NCBI GenBank assembly: GCA_964017185.1
Contig: OZ024871.1
Location: forward strand, 30,790,488-30,854,487
Direction: 5' to 3'
DNA: 64,000 nucleotides
Origin: Rugalucina vietnamica
Taxonomy: Eukaryota > Mollusca > Bivalvia > Lucinida > Lucinidae
Shown: positions 20,501 through 30,300 of the stretch, one piece after another
How the letters are laid out: each line of letters begins with the position of its first letter
Numbering within the stretch: position 1 is the first letter of the stretch
Position numbers and translations under genes: made by a program
Notes under the pieces: model-generated
The model's input: only the letters and a program-made list of their open reading frames with translations
Databases searched by the model: none
What the model was told of the DNA's origin: nothing

Positions 20501-22844
20501 TGATGATAATACATAAACCATAAACCCCCCCCCCCCCCCAAAAAAAAAAATGAAATAAAAAAGGACAGATTTTGTCAGGACATTGCTCATTTTATGTTTC
20601 AGGGAGCTTGGCAACATCTCAACATGGGATGACAGCGTACTACACAATATTGTTGACAGCTTCTTACAGTTACGTTTTCCTATGCTCCTAGTGCTCAATA
20701 AATCGGATTTCGCTGAGGCCGCTACACATATACAAAGAATTGGAGAGCTTAACCCAGACATTGTCAGTATAACAGTCAGTGCTAGGTCAGAGTGTATACT
20801 ACAGAGGTGTGCCAGGGATGGGCTGGTCAAGTATCAACATGGGGCAGATAAGTTCCAGTGGACTGACTCTAAAGCAGGGGAGAAAACTATTTGCTCAGAG
20901 GTGGAGAGTATAAATAATGATGTGCTCAAAGTGTAAGTTTGTAACTTTATTGTGTTACCATATGAGCCACCTCATGGGAAAACCAACAAACTGCATAGGC
21001 GAAAACAAAGACGCAGATCAGCTTCGCGGTAACCGAGAAGCTGATCAGCGCCTTTGTTTTCGCTACTCGGATAGTACAATTCCTCTTCTACTTAAATCCG
21101 AAATTTCAAGCTTCTAGCTCTTTTCTGTGCTTGTACAGGCCGGTTTGTGTCGGACCTGTTCTGAAACCACATTGTTGGTTTTTCCCCACGAGACGGCTCA
21201 TATTTTTATTGGTGAGAATAATTCATAAATGAGCCACTTCATGAGAAAACCAACAATGCATTTACAGAACAGGTTCGACACAAACTGAGCTGTACAAGCA
21301 CATATGATGGCTAGATGCTGGAAATTTTGGACTTAGAAAGTAGTGGAATTGTACTATCCGTGTAGCGAAAACAAAGGCCCTGATTAGCTTCACAGTAACT
21401 GCGAAGCTGATCTGCGCCTTTGTTTTAACATATACAGATATATAAATGTGGCTAAAATTGAAACAGCACTGTGAATTCTAATGCAGTTATATTAAAACTT
21501 AGCCGTAGAATTAAACTAAAAAGTGAACTTATTCTGTTATTCTAGGGACTTTGAATATACACTAAACACCTTGACTACCAGGTTAGTTTTGGTGATATGC
21601 CAACAAGGAAAGAAAATGTTAGCTGAGTATGTAATAATTAATTAAAGTCAATGACAATACATTTTATCTAGAGTGATGCATTCAATAACAAGGCCTATAT
21701 TCAAAGTTAATATTGTGTGTGACACCTTTTTGCAATTCCTTACCTTAAAATTGAATTTTTGTTCACATTTCATCACAGATATGGCTCAACAAATGTTCAC
21801 AAGGCTCTAAACCAGGCCGTCTCTCTACACAGTCCGGTCTATGCCTACCCTGTGAGATGTTTGGATACCCTCAGGTCTGTAGGTAGAGGGCAGCTTCAGC
21901 AACATAAAGAGACAGAGATATTACGAGATTGTATCTCACTGAAACCTGGCTCCACGGTGGAGGATCTGTACAGTGTAATGTCTCACTATCCCTCACAACT
22001 GTTAACTGGGGACTTTGTCAGAGCTGAGGTAGATCTTTTCATATTTAACGCGTGTTAGATCTAAAACTCATACTTTTAGTTAGAAAATGTTCAGTAGAAT
22101 TCATTTTCGATTTAATATTTTGGCAAATTGTTTGCCTCGCAAATTCAGATTTTGCTAATAGTGACTTATAAGCTTTATTGATTGTATAAGCAATTGTTTG
22201 CAAATTCTAGAACTCCCTTGTAATTCAGCTGTTGAAAATTTGCGAATTAAGCGTCACTCAAAAATTTAAGAACATCAGGATTTACAGTAGTTAACATCAA
22301 TGTAAAACTATTGAAAAGAATGTTAAAGATGTATTAAAGAAAAAAACAAACTTAATAAATGGCATTTATGTCCCAGTCAACAATTTTTCAGTCATTATGG
22401 GAAAGAGCCAGTGCTTTTTAATAGTTTCTTTGTCTTGCTTCATGGTCTTGCACAAAGACACAACACAGTGTCTGTAGGTTCAAACCTCCCACTCCAAGTC
22501 TAGAACCCTACCACTAAGCCAAAGCACTAGTCCTATTCCTTAATGAATTGTTACAAAATGTCCACACCCCTGATATGGGCAGTTTGCCTTTTATGAGTCA
22601 GGATGAACATTAGTCACCAGCATGATGGGTATGTACCAGTGCTAGCCTTATGATCCAGGGATTATGCGCCAGGGATTAAATCTATGACTTACAGCTCCTA
22701 AATTCTTATAAAATTTGCTGTTATGGTTGATTCTATTTTCAGACCAAAGATGAGCAAGGCAAGAGAAGACCACTGAAAAAAGATGAAATTATCTCCCCTG
22801 CTAACCAACTTATTCACATTATGACAACCAAGAAGTCTTCCTGA
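13781..22844 (+). CDS. RWD domain fused to YGR210-type Obg/YchF GTPase (573 aa)
   Basis: Twelve coding exons with GT/AG borders and matching phases: 13781-13844, 14169-14228, 14684-14814, 16589-16705, 17038-17127, 18089-18251, 19177-19414, 20239-20379, 20603-20932, 21546-21581, 21779-22028, 22743-22844 (TGA). They sum to 573 codons. The start is the ATG in an exon opening at 13759 (MNEEQLEEIGALKAIFDDD). Residues about 1-125 form an RWD domain with the signature YPNACPEIEVPS. The GTPase begins near 148: P-loop GKPSAGKST (155-163), PFTTIEPN (180-187), DVAGLVPGA (G3, 226-234), NKSD (G4, 367-370), VSARSE (G5, 393-398). The C-terminus (RDCISLKPGSTVEDLYSVM) looks TGS-like. YGR210/YchF-class GTPases act at ribosomes in translation-related roles. 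RWD domains mediate binding, for example in GCN2 and RWDD1. The exact function is unknown, and the fusion is the notable point. Confidence 0.88.
14300..14443 (-). repeat. Family A foldback element, partial (intron 2)
   Basis: A degraded minus-orientation copy. GGTCCAACACAAACCAGCCT, then GTCTTTATTTTCGCATATAC and the terminal GTTGGTTTTCTCATGTGGCG. The central hairpin is mostly lost. Confidence 0.5.
14832..15710 (+). repeat. Family A foldback element carrying two later insertions
   Basis: It starts TGAGCCGCCTCATGAG and ends CGTCGTGGCTCA, so both ends of one copy are present. The right part is split by a truncated LINE tail (about 15003-15112, preceded by a poly-T run) and by an hAT-like element (15130-15678). 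Lies in intron 3 of the RWD-GTPase gene. Confidence 0.7.
15130..15678. mobile_element. hAT-like non-autonomous element with 8-bp target duplication
   Basis: Begins TAGTGTTGTGCCGATTAATC and ends ACCCAACACTA. It is flanked by an exact 8-bp duplication CCAAAGAC at 15122-15129 and 15679-15686. Subterminal clusters of ATCGAT/AATCG motifs lie at both ends. No transposase frame. An 8-bp duplication fits hAT. Confidence 0.8.
15731..15960 (+). repeat. Family A foldback element (intron 3)
   Basis: A nearly complete copy with the central palindrome GATCAGCTTC...GAAGCTGATC (about 15777-15807) and the right terminus CCACGAGGCGGCTCA. The left terminal repeat is decayed. Confidence 0.75.
16152..16375 (+). 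repeat. Family B foldback element (intron 3)
   Basis: Starts ATTACGAAAACACGCC and ends near GGGAGTTTTCCTGAT. The hairpin centre is partly deleted: the left half ACGTTAGAACCGCCTCG remains, and the right half resumes at AATAAGAAAAATAGGTATAC. See 44835-45110 for the reference copy. Confidence 0.7.
16733..16900 (-). repeat. Family A foldback element, truncated (intron 4)
   Basis: Starts 28 bases after the exon 4 donor with GAGCCGCCTCATTGG. It continues through GACACAAACCGGCCTGTAC and GGCGCTGATCAGCTTCGCGG, then stops in the central palindrome. Confidence 0.7.
17551..17595. repeat. Poly-A followed by AT microsatellite
   Basis: About 18 A residues, then an AT dinucleotide run, inside intron 5 of the RWD-GTPase gene. 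Confidence 0.85.
17724..18097. repeat. 47-bp direct duplication bracketing a family B element at the exon 6 acceptor
   Basis: Identical 47-bp copies lie at 17724-17770 and 18051-18097. The right copy contains the real branch/acceptor region and the first 9 coding bases of exon 6 (TTGATACAG|GGTAAACCA). The left copy is therefore a second, decoy acceptor. Family B sequence lies between them. Use of the left acceptor would add a short frame, ending within about 20 codons. Confidence 0.85.
17771..18035 (-). repeat. Family B foldback element (intron 5)
   Basis: Minus orientation. Starts GGAAAACATGTCCGTG and ends CATGTTTTCATAAT. The stem GACGAGGCGGTTCTAACG is visible near 17898. Bounded by the 47-bp duplication described separately. 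Confidence 0.75.
18303..18592 (+). repeat. Family B foldback element (intron 6)
   Basis: Begins ACGAAAACTTGCCCAC about 55 bases after the exon 6 donor and ends GACATGTTATTGTGAT. The central stem ACGTTAGAACCGCCTCGC / GCTGAGGCGGTTCTAACG is intact. Confidence 0.75.
18639..18874 (-). repeat. Family A foldback element, complete (intron 6)
   Basis: A full minus-orientation copy from TGAGCCGCCTCGTGGG to CCATGGGGCGGCTCA. The central palindrome GATCAGCTTCGCAGTTACTG is followed by its complement. Confidence 0.85.
18885..18975. repeat. SINE fragment (TTTTGGATGAGAC type)
   Basis: Contains GTGTTTGATACCGG (B-box-like) and TTTGGATGAGACTTAAAACTG, motifs shared with a fragment at 41936-42040. Confidence 0.4.
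19473..19721 (+). repeat. Family B foldback element (intron 7)
   Basis: ATTACGAAAACACTCCCATG to GGACATGTTTTCCTGAT. The stem around ACATAGATTGTGGGTACATG is intact, but the apical AACCGCCTCG loop is deleted. Confidence 0.75.
19957..20218 (+). repeat. Family B foldback element (intron 7, second copy)
   Basis: ATTACGAAAACTCATCCATG to GAACATGTTTTGGTGAT, about 20 bases before exon 8. More diverged than the other copies. The stem TTAGAACTGCCTCAC is still visible. Confidence 0.7.
20438..20560 (+). repeat. V-type SINE 3' fragment and homopolymers
   Basis: AGGCAAGACACATTGAGTCTC matches the conserved centre of the SINE at 32797-32990. It is followed by runs of about 15 C and 10 A at 20526-20550. Confidence 0.5.
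20963..21201 (+). repeat. Family A foldback element, reference copy (intron 9)
   Basis: The design is clear here. The left terminus is TGAGCCACCTCATGGG, then AACCAACAAACTGCATAGGC. The central palindrome is GATCAGCTTCGCGGTAACCG plus its complement, flanked by ACAAAGACGCA / GCGCCTTTGTTTTCGC. An asymmetric middle follows (CTACTCGGATAGTACAATTC, GAAATTTCAAGCTTCTAGCT, GGCCGGTTTGTGTCGGACCT), and the right terminus is TTGTTGG...ACGAGACGGCTCA. The termini are about 25-bp inverted repeats. No open frame encodes a transposase, so the family is non-autonomous. Confidence 0.85.
21230..21438 (-). repeat. Family A foldback element (intron 9, second copy)
   Basis: Starts only 29 bases after the previous copy, in opposite orientation. 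Left end TGAGCCACTTCATGAG. The right end is truncated after GCGCCTTTGTTTTAACATAT. Confidence 0.75.
22129..22260. repeat. Dispersed repeat (GCCTCGCAAATTC type)
   Basis: GTTTGCCTCGCAAATTC...GACTTATAAGCTTTATTGA resembles segments near 46545-46600 and 57220-57290 (TTGTTGCCTCACGAATTC). This is a decayed repeat in intron 11. Confidence 0.4.
22368..22523 (-). repeat. V-type SINE (intron 11)
   Basis: Read on the minus strand: GGCTTAGTGGTAGGGTT (A box), GGTTTGAACC (B box), GTGTCTTTGTGCAAGAC, and a 3' part TGACTGAAAAATTGTTGACT. Related to copies at 32797, 55895 and 59436. Confidence 0.6.
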
Positions 22845-22888
22845 CAAATGCTAATTGAGTTGCATCATAAAACCTGTGTTTTACTTGT

Positions 22889-23044
22889 GAAAACAAAGAT
22901 GTACATGTAGTTCAGATATGCAGTAAGCACCTTTGTGTTTGCTTGATGGATTGAATAATTTCTCTTTTTCTTGAATCCAAAACTTCAAGCTTCTAGCCTC
23001 CTTCAGTGACTGTACAGGCCAATTAATGACTGACATGGTCAGAA
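22889..23044 (+). repeat. Family A foldback element, partial
   Basis: GAAAACAAAGATG, GGATTGAATAATTTC and CTTCAAGCTTCTAGCCTCCT match the right two thirds of family A. It lies just after the RWD-GTPase stop codon and may form part of the 3' untranslated region. Confidence 0.55.
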
Positions 23045-23122
23045 ATGTTAAAGACATGTTTTCTAGTGATTTGACTCATTTCTGACAATTTTAAGTGAGA
23101 TGCCTAGTGAAAGAAAACTATT

Positions 23123-23359
23123 TGAGCCCGTGCGTGAGAAAACCAACAATTTGGGTTTCTGACAGGTCCGACACAAACCAGCCTGTACAGTCAAAGAAGA
23201 GAGGTAGAAGCTTGAAATCTCGGATTTAAGAAGAAGAGATATTGTACTATCTGTGTAGCGAAAATAAAGGCGCTGATCAGCTTCGCGGTTACCGCGAAGC
23301 TGATCTGCGCCTTTGTTTTCGCATATGCAAATTGTTGGTATTCTTGTGCAGCGGCTCAT
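23123..23359 (-). repeat. Family A foldback element
   Basis: A complete minus-orientation copy from TGAGCCCGTGCGTGAG to TTGTGCAGCGGCTCA, with an intact GATCAGCTTCGCGGTTACCG centre. Confidence 0.8.
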
Positions 23360-24307
23360 TTTGTAGGTCTGTCAGTCACAAAGCAGGCTATACAGCTAGA
23401 AGCTTAGAAGTATAAATGGATGATGCTATCTATGTAGCAAAGGTCAAAGGCACTGATGAAATTCATGGGTTTAATGATCTGTGCCTACATGTTTACATGC
23501 AATCTGTGATAGTTAAGCCATGCTTGACCATACATGTGATCTATTCCTATTTCGGAGGGATATTGGTACTTATTTGCTTATCTGTGTATTTGGTCATTAT
23601 TTCCTTATTTATTTATCATGTGCGTTCCGCTCTTTGGAATACCAGATCTTGGAATATCAGATCTTTGTACTAAAGCTCAAAATTTACCTTCTTTGTAAAT
23701 CTTGGTACCATATTTGGATTCTCAGCTTATCCAATAATTTTGTAGACTCATGCCAGACTTGAGTCATGCTTAGTCTTATATGGTCCACAATTTTCTTCAT
23801 GCAATTGCATTTGGCCCAGTGGAGTGTGATGGTGGTACCGCATCAGACTCCGAAACGAGAGGCTATGACGTCTATTGAAATATACACAAGAGCATTTGTG
23901 TATGATAAGCTTTAATAAAGGATAATTTTTCAAACTTCATTCATAGTTTTATTGTCAACATGCAATGATTTATTATATACTGTTCATTCAAAGTAAGATA
24001 ATTGTTGCTCAAAAATCGATTTTAGTTATTTTCTCCTCAAGATTAGTATCATATGGACAAAAGATCAAGCCTCGCAAAACTTGCAGGCTTACCATTTGCA
24101 TAAGTCAAAAGAGGTATTTACTGTAGGTTTGAAAATGTCTGTTGCGAATTGGTTGCCTTGTTCACTAATAAGAATTTTTTTAAAGAAAGCATGAGTGCTA
24201 GTTCCGGAATTCAACAAATCACTAAGGCTGGTAATTTGGTTGGAATGTATTGGGAAAATAAAAGTCACACGAAAATTTCCAAACTTTCAGTATCTGTTTA
24301 TGCATCT
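23360..24307. other. Intergenic sequence, little recognised
   Basis: A tRNA-like SINE head may lie at 23815-23890 (GGCCCAGTGGAGTGTGATGG). The rest is AT-rich, with no exon or promoter that can be supported. Confidence 0.35.
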
Positions 24308-24574
24308 GGAAAACATGTCCGTGTAATTTATACCCCTTATACCCCTCTTTTTATATAGCAAAACTGGGGTATGCAGGCTTTTTTCATATTTTTGCTCCAA
24401 AACATAGATTGTGGGTACTCGTTAGAACCGCCTCGGCGAGGCAGTTCTAACGTGTACCCACAATCTATGTTTTGAGCAAAAAAAAAAGATAAATATCAAA
24501 TATTTTCTAATGATATTTTCAATTTTTACTCTGAAAAAATTCTCTGTATATTACATGGGCAAATTTTTGTAATG
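24308..24574 (-). repeat. Family B foldback element (intergenic)
   Basis: GAAAACATGTCCGTGTAATT to GGGCAAATTTTTGTAAT. The centre GTTAGAACCGCCTCG / GCGAGGCAGTTCTAACG is intact. Confidence 0.75.
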
Positions 24575-24884
24575 AAACTTGGATTCTGATCCCCTGTATC
24601 TTTAATTTCTCTCAGAATTCCGAGTCAGAAGGCAGTTAGTTTTGCTTGAAACTATGGCAAAAATACTTGTCTAGCACATGTCAGCTTTTGTAGCACAAAA
24701 ATTAGATTTTCTAGAATACCCTCTTTGTTTTGTTGACTGTGTATTTTGCATGCTCTTTCTGATGTGCAACTACAGTAAAACATGATAAAAAGTGCAATTA
24801 ATTGTTACTGGCTGTTACCTTGTTTTTGTTTTCTTCATATTCCCAAGAAGAGATAGAAAGATCAGGAATTGACCATATTAAATT

Positions 24885-25123
24885 TGAGCCGCATCATGAG
24901 AAAACAGGATATTTGCCTATGCGAAAACAAAGATGCAGATCAGTTGTGTGCAGTAACTGCACAACTGATCTGCGCCTTAGTTTTCATTACACAGATAGTA
25001 AATTAAGTCTTCTTCTTAATCTGAAATTTCAAGTTTCTGTCATTTTTCTGTGACTATACAGGCCAGTTTGTGTCGGGCCTGGTCGAAAACCCCAAAGACC
25101 GGTTTTCACAGGTTGCGGCTCAT
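24885..25123 (+). repeat. Family A foldback element
   Basis: TGAGCCGCATCATGAG to ACAGGTTGCGGCTCA. The central palindrome is the variant GATCAGTTGTGTGCAGTAAC with its complement. This variant (GCTGTGCAGTAACTGCACAGC type) recurs at 45723, 50346 and 63165, which defines a subfamily. Confidence 0.8.
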
Positions 25124-25260
25124 TTAGAATCTTAAACCAGACACCAGGTGGGAAAGAAATGACAAGAAAAAACATTGCATGAATTTTAACAAGAGTTGTG
25201 TATGAAGAGCAAGATGACTAGCTCTTTCCCAGCAAGGTATCCATATGGCTTGGACATCAG

Positions 25261-25499
25261 GATAACATGTCCGTGATATGTATACCCCCTTGAGACCCAC
25301 TTTTATATAGCAACACTGGGGTATGGAGGGGTATACCTATTTCTCTTATTTTTGCCCCAAACATAGATTGTGGGTACTCGTTAGAACCACCTCGCTGGTT
25401 ATAAAAATAAGAAAAATATCAAAATAGTTCTACTGAAAATTTTCAATTTTTACAACTTAAAAAATCTGTATATTACATATAAAGCGTGTTTTCGTAATG
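25261..25499 (-). repeat. Family B foldback element (intergenic, partial centre)
   Basis: GATAACATGTCCGTGATATG to CGTGTTTTCGTAAT. The second half of the stem after GTTAGAACCACCTCGC is lost. Confidence 0.7.
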
Positions 25500-26046
25500 A
25501 AAAAAAAATCAAAGATGGCAAACACAGCAGAGCGGCAGACAGAACAAAAAGACAAAGACAAAATGCATCAGAACCACCCTTGAAAGGAAAAATACTGGAG
25601 GAATTAAATATTAAATAAATTTTATGGGGCCCTAATTCTTGCCATTAGCTGTGATTTTAATCACAAGAATTTTCAGTCCTGACAGAATCTTCCAAGCTTG
25701 TCAAACAAGCACCACAGAAAGAACAAATGGAAGCTCTGCAATGAAATAGAAATGAGGACACAACAGTAATGCTGACTGCCTGAAATACCGGTGAATAGAA
25801 AGTTAATATATTTAAACCCTGATGGGTAATATATGTCTCTGATTCAAGTCAAATTTTTTTGAGTCTATGAACCTTCAGAAAAAATGCCATATTTTCAGGC
25901 TGTTTGAAAAATGCAAAAAATTGATGCAGGGACAATTTCTATTCTAGAGTTCTTATAGTCAGTGACTTCGAGGCATTAGAATTAACGAAAATAAAGCAAA
26001 AAAGACTTGGGCAAAACATTCACTTTTCTTTTGTATTACCAGATTA
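25500..26046. other. Intergenic sequence without recognised features
   Basis: AT-rich and contains no open frame of note. No repeat shared with the rest of the window was recognised. Confidence 0.3.
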
Positions 26047-26238
26047 CAGTACAACCTCGTTATAACACAATCTTTTTGGTTAACAGAAACAGACCATGTT
26101 ATAACTATAAGTGAACTGTGTTATAATGAGGTTTTTCACTATATGAACAATAGAAAATAATCAATTGGGAGCTATGACATGGTCATGTTATACTGGAAAC
26201 CGTGTTATAATGAGGCATGTCATAATGAGGTTGAACTG
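26047..26238. mobile_element. Tc1/mariner-pogo-type MITE
   Basis: Terminal inverted repeats CAGTACAACCTCGTTATAAC and ...TAATGAGGTTGAACTG, flanked on both sides by TA (26045-26046 and 26239-26240). Length 192 bp, no open frame. TA target duplication and this terminus fit the Tc1/mariner superfamily. Confidence 0.75.
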
Positions 26239-26339
26239 TATCTGCTGGTTACCTGCTTACCATTGGAATTACTGGATTCCATATATGGTGGTTTTGGTTA
26301 CCTGTATTTCCACTATTGATTTTTATCAGATGGAAACCA

Positions 26340-26555
26340 ATGAGGCTTGTATAGGGTATTTTGGGATACGGGATATTTGCCTATTTTTTAAGGGATACTG
26401 GGATATTTGTGTTTTTTATTTTGGGATATGGGATATTCAGGAATTTTGGGATATGGGATATTGGAATTTATTTTGGGATACGAGTTAAATTAATTTTGGG
26501 ATATGGGATATTTTGAACGGTTTATTTTGGGATATGGGATATTGCCTACCCCCCT
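26340..26555. repeat. Minisatellite of TTTTGGGATATGGGATATT units
   Basis: At least seven degenerate units containing GGGATA(T/C)GGGATATT, separated by short T-rich spacers. Just upstream of the lgl 5' region. Confidence 0.75.
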
Positions 26556-27039
26556 AACCAAGCCTCACCAATAGATAATAATTATTCAATATTCGATAAA
26601 AATTGACACATCTTTAAAATCATGACAATCTCCGATCTGAGTAACAATGTATGAATGTAATCAAAATGTGTTCTGTAAGATGTGATTTGTATTTATTTTT
26701 TCATTCTGGAATCTATTTTATTTTTTTTTTTATTTTATTTTTTATTTTTACTCAAACCGTTGCTGGCATCCTATTCTGTTCTTGGCACAGCCAAAATTTT
26801 AATACCTTTGTCATATTTGAGAACACCCCCAGCGTCAGTTTACCCATGAATACACACAAAAAATAGATCCAGTCAGAGGTAGACATTAGGCTGATAGAAA
26901 GCGGAAAATTTTGCCATTGATTGCTTTTCATGGTACACTAATCGGTGGTAAATATATCAATTGCTCTTTCTGATCCAAATATTTTAATTAGAATTGAAGA
27001 ATTTCTTAATTGTCGCGCAAGAATACACAGTCCCAATTT

Positions 27040-27139
27040 ACTGCAGCCCGGCCTGTGGCGGGGTTTTGAATGAATCAGTGCGTTACGTGTGAACGTATTT
27101 TCGCTTTCAGAAAGTGTGGAAATTAAAAACTGTTAAACG
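27040..27139 (+). promoter_or_regulatory. Candidate lgl 5' untranslated exon/promoter
   Basis: A less AT-rich stretch (GCAGCCCGGCCTGTGGCGGG) leads to a good donor AAACG|GTATGT at 27139. It could splice to the acceptor at 27324 ahead of the lgl start codon. Inferred from spacing and the splice site only. Confidence 0.3.
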
Positions 27140-27343
27140 GTATGTCGGCTTAATTCAATGTTTGATTTGTTAACACAGTCATTTTCAGTAAAACTCATCA
27201 AAAGATTCTGCATTTTAGGAAAGCTTTGAGTTGCAGTGGAAAGTTGAAATGCTGCTGTCAGTTTCCAATTAGACAATGTCTTGCATTTAAGTTGTATGTT
27301 TATCTGCTTATTGTCTCTTTGCAGGATTACTGTATAAAGAAGG

Positions 27344-30300
27344 ATGTTTAAATTTCTAAGGAGGCATCCTCCTAAAGACAGCGAAGAGCGATTGTCACAG
27401 AAGAAAGAACTTTTCGGATTTAGTAGGGTGAGTTTGCCCCATATGCATTTTTTGTGTCAGCCATTTTGAAAGAAAATGAGTCATCTTTTGTGTAAACAAA
27501 TTACCTCATCAAAGACATATAATGATAAAACATGTGATTCTTTCATTGAAATTTTGGTCAAGAGCAGTTTTATAGGTTACATTTCCTAATAATAATGAAG
27601 TACTCTCAAGTCTTTTTCAACAAATTCCCTTTTGATTGTTTTTAATTGGTGCAACAAGCACCTGTCACACCAATTAATTATGCTTTGTTCATTGTTTACA
27701 TGAAATTATGATTTGTCTCAAGTCACCACTAATTAGTGGCCAATTATTGAAAAATATGGTGCATGACTTTTTGCCGAAAACCCTTGATTGTTAGAATAAG
27801 ACACTGGGTCGAAAAAACAGAACAAAACAAAAAAAAGATCAACTGCGACACTTTGTCGATTTTTATCATTAAAAAATTACGACACAGGTTGAAACAAAGT
27901 CGACCAGGTGTCATATTTTGCTTTTTTATGAAACTGAGCTTTTATTTTGCAAAAAATATCAGCATAAGCAAACAGACGTGATTGTCATGGATTTCGCTAA
28001 GGCCTTTGACAAGGTCCCACATAAAAGGTTATTATACAAACTTGACTTTTACGGGATTAGAGGATCCACACATAAGTGGATCGACTCGTGGCTCTCAGAG
28101 CGCTCTCAAAAAGTGGTATTAGATGGCCGAGCCTCAGATCCAGTCCCGGTTCTATCTGGTGTCCCGCAAGGATCGGTCTTGGGACCGGTCCTATTTCTTA
28201 TTTTCATCAATGATCTTCCGGATAATATCAGGTCATCTGTTCGGCTATTTGCTGATGATTGTGTTTTGTACAGGAATATCAAGTCTCCTTTGGATTGTCA
28301 CATTTTGCAAGATGACCTGAATAGCTTGGCCAAATGGGAAACGGATTGGCAAATGAAATTTAATGTTAGCAAATGTCATTCAATGAGGGTGACTCGGCTA
28401 CACCCAAGCAATCACATACAGTTCAGCTACACACTGCACCAGCAAATATTAGAACAGGTTCAGTCCGCTAAATACCTAGGTTTAACTATCACAGACAACC
28501 TTGATTGGGGTCAATATATTTCGGAAATGACATGCAAGGCAACTAAGACTTTGGGCTTTCTTCGGCGCAATTTGGCATTGGCACCTAGGCATACAAAGGA
28601 AGTTGCATACAAAACATTGGTTCGTCCTCAGCTTGAGTATGCAGCCCCTATTTGGCATCCCTATCATGAAACTCAGACTGAGAAGGTGGAGAAGGTGCAG
28701 AAGACTGCAGCCAAGTGGACCTGCAGGAGATGGAGGAACTCAAGTAGCGTCGGTGATAAGCTTGACGAGCTTGAGTGGCCATCCCTGCAGTCCCGCAGAG
28801 AGCGGTCCTCCTTAACCTTCTTCTACAAGATACACTCCGGTACAGTGTCTCTTGATAAAGACAAATACCTGACCCCGGCACCCAACCTAAGGCGAACTCG
28901 GGCATCGCATGAATTACAGTATACAAGACAATTTGCCTATAGTGATGCCCTGAAAAACTCATTTTCCCCCAGAACTATTTCGGTTTGGAATAGTCTCCCT
29001 TCTTCAGTGGTCTCATCTAAGACCATTGAGGAATTTAAGGCTTCTATTTAATCATAGTCCCAGAGGCATGTGTTTTAGCATGCCTCTATCTATATCTTGT
29101 AAATAGTTTTAATGGACCACCCCAAATGTTTTTTTCTCCCTTGACTAAATTCTAAATTTAGCCACCCACCCCACACCTGAGGTGATGATCAGAAATTGAT
29201 CGACTCAGTATCAGAAGATAGATAGAGGTTTACTCAGTTGTTTTATATGGCAGGTCAGCTAAGTACTCTTCCGTGAAAAGAAATCAATATCGGTCACCTT
29301 TCCCGCTACACTCTTCGTTCGGTGGAGGTGGTAACCTCGGTCATTATCGTTATGCGTTACTATTTTTAGATGCTAACAAAATCATAATATGTCCAAAATA
29401 TAACAAATTTCTTGCCTCGGAATAAATCTTATGCAATTGGAACATATTGAACATAACTTTATTGCATATAAACTCAGGCCATACATGGATGGCGTAAGAG
29501 AGCAATTATACATACATGACAAACATACAAATTACATGTGATAAGTATAAGAGACACATTGTGACAAAACAGCAGTGCCTTTGCTGTCTTATGACTCAAA
29601 GCAGATCCGAGATAATTTGATAAACCCAGACTGCTCCGACTCAACCACAAGTAAGCTTTCTCCATAAACAAAGTAAACTCCCAAGATCAGACTGACTCAT
29701 CCGAGAACTCACCAAGTTCAATCCACACAGTGCATGTCCCTACGATGAGGCTCTTATTTAGACAAAAATAAACATAATAGTATGGGATTGAAGAGTAAGA
29801 GAATACAAATTTTAACAGCACCCTGGAAAAAATCAAATAACAGCATTGGAAAATTTCACCATGATCGTTTCAGAAAAACGAGACAATTTCATAATGCATT
29901 AATCTAAAAGAATGTGTAGTGTTTGATGAAAATATTCATTTTGATTTCATATTTTATGCGCCAAATTTTGTTAGGGCATAGTGATAAACACCGATCATGT
30001 ACCTCCACCGAATGAGTCATCCCGTCATGCCCTATAAGGCGCAAATGCTATTACTGTCAGATGGAATAATAACAGCGGGGTTGAAAGGCCTCTGAGATGT
30101 TCAAAGAGTGTGTTCAGATGAATTAATAACAATAAGTGAGCAAGGGCTGATTAGAATTGCCTGTGCTTATTTTATATTTTGAAATAAAAAAAAGTTGTCC
30201 TATTCATTTCAATTTCCATTCATCTGTTGTATATTCGAACATGCATGTCAGTTCAACCCGCATATGCAATGCACTATTTTGGGAGCTACTTAAAGCGCTA

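Noticed and set aside
20405-20830. Minus-strand frame of 141 codons
   Set aside because: Shadow of RWD-GTPase exon 9 and of homopolymer runs.
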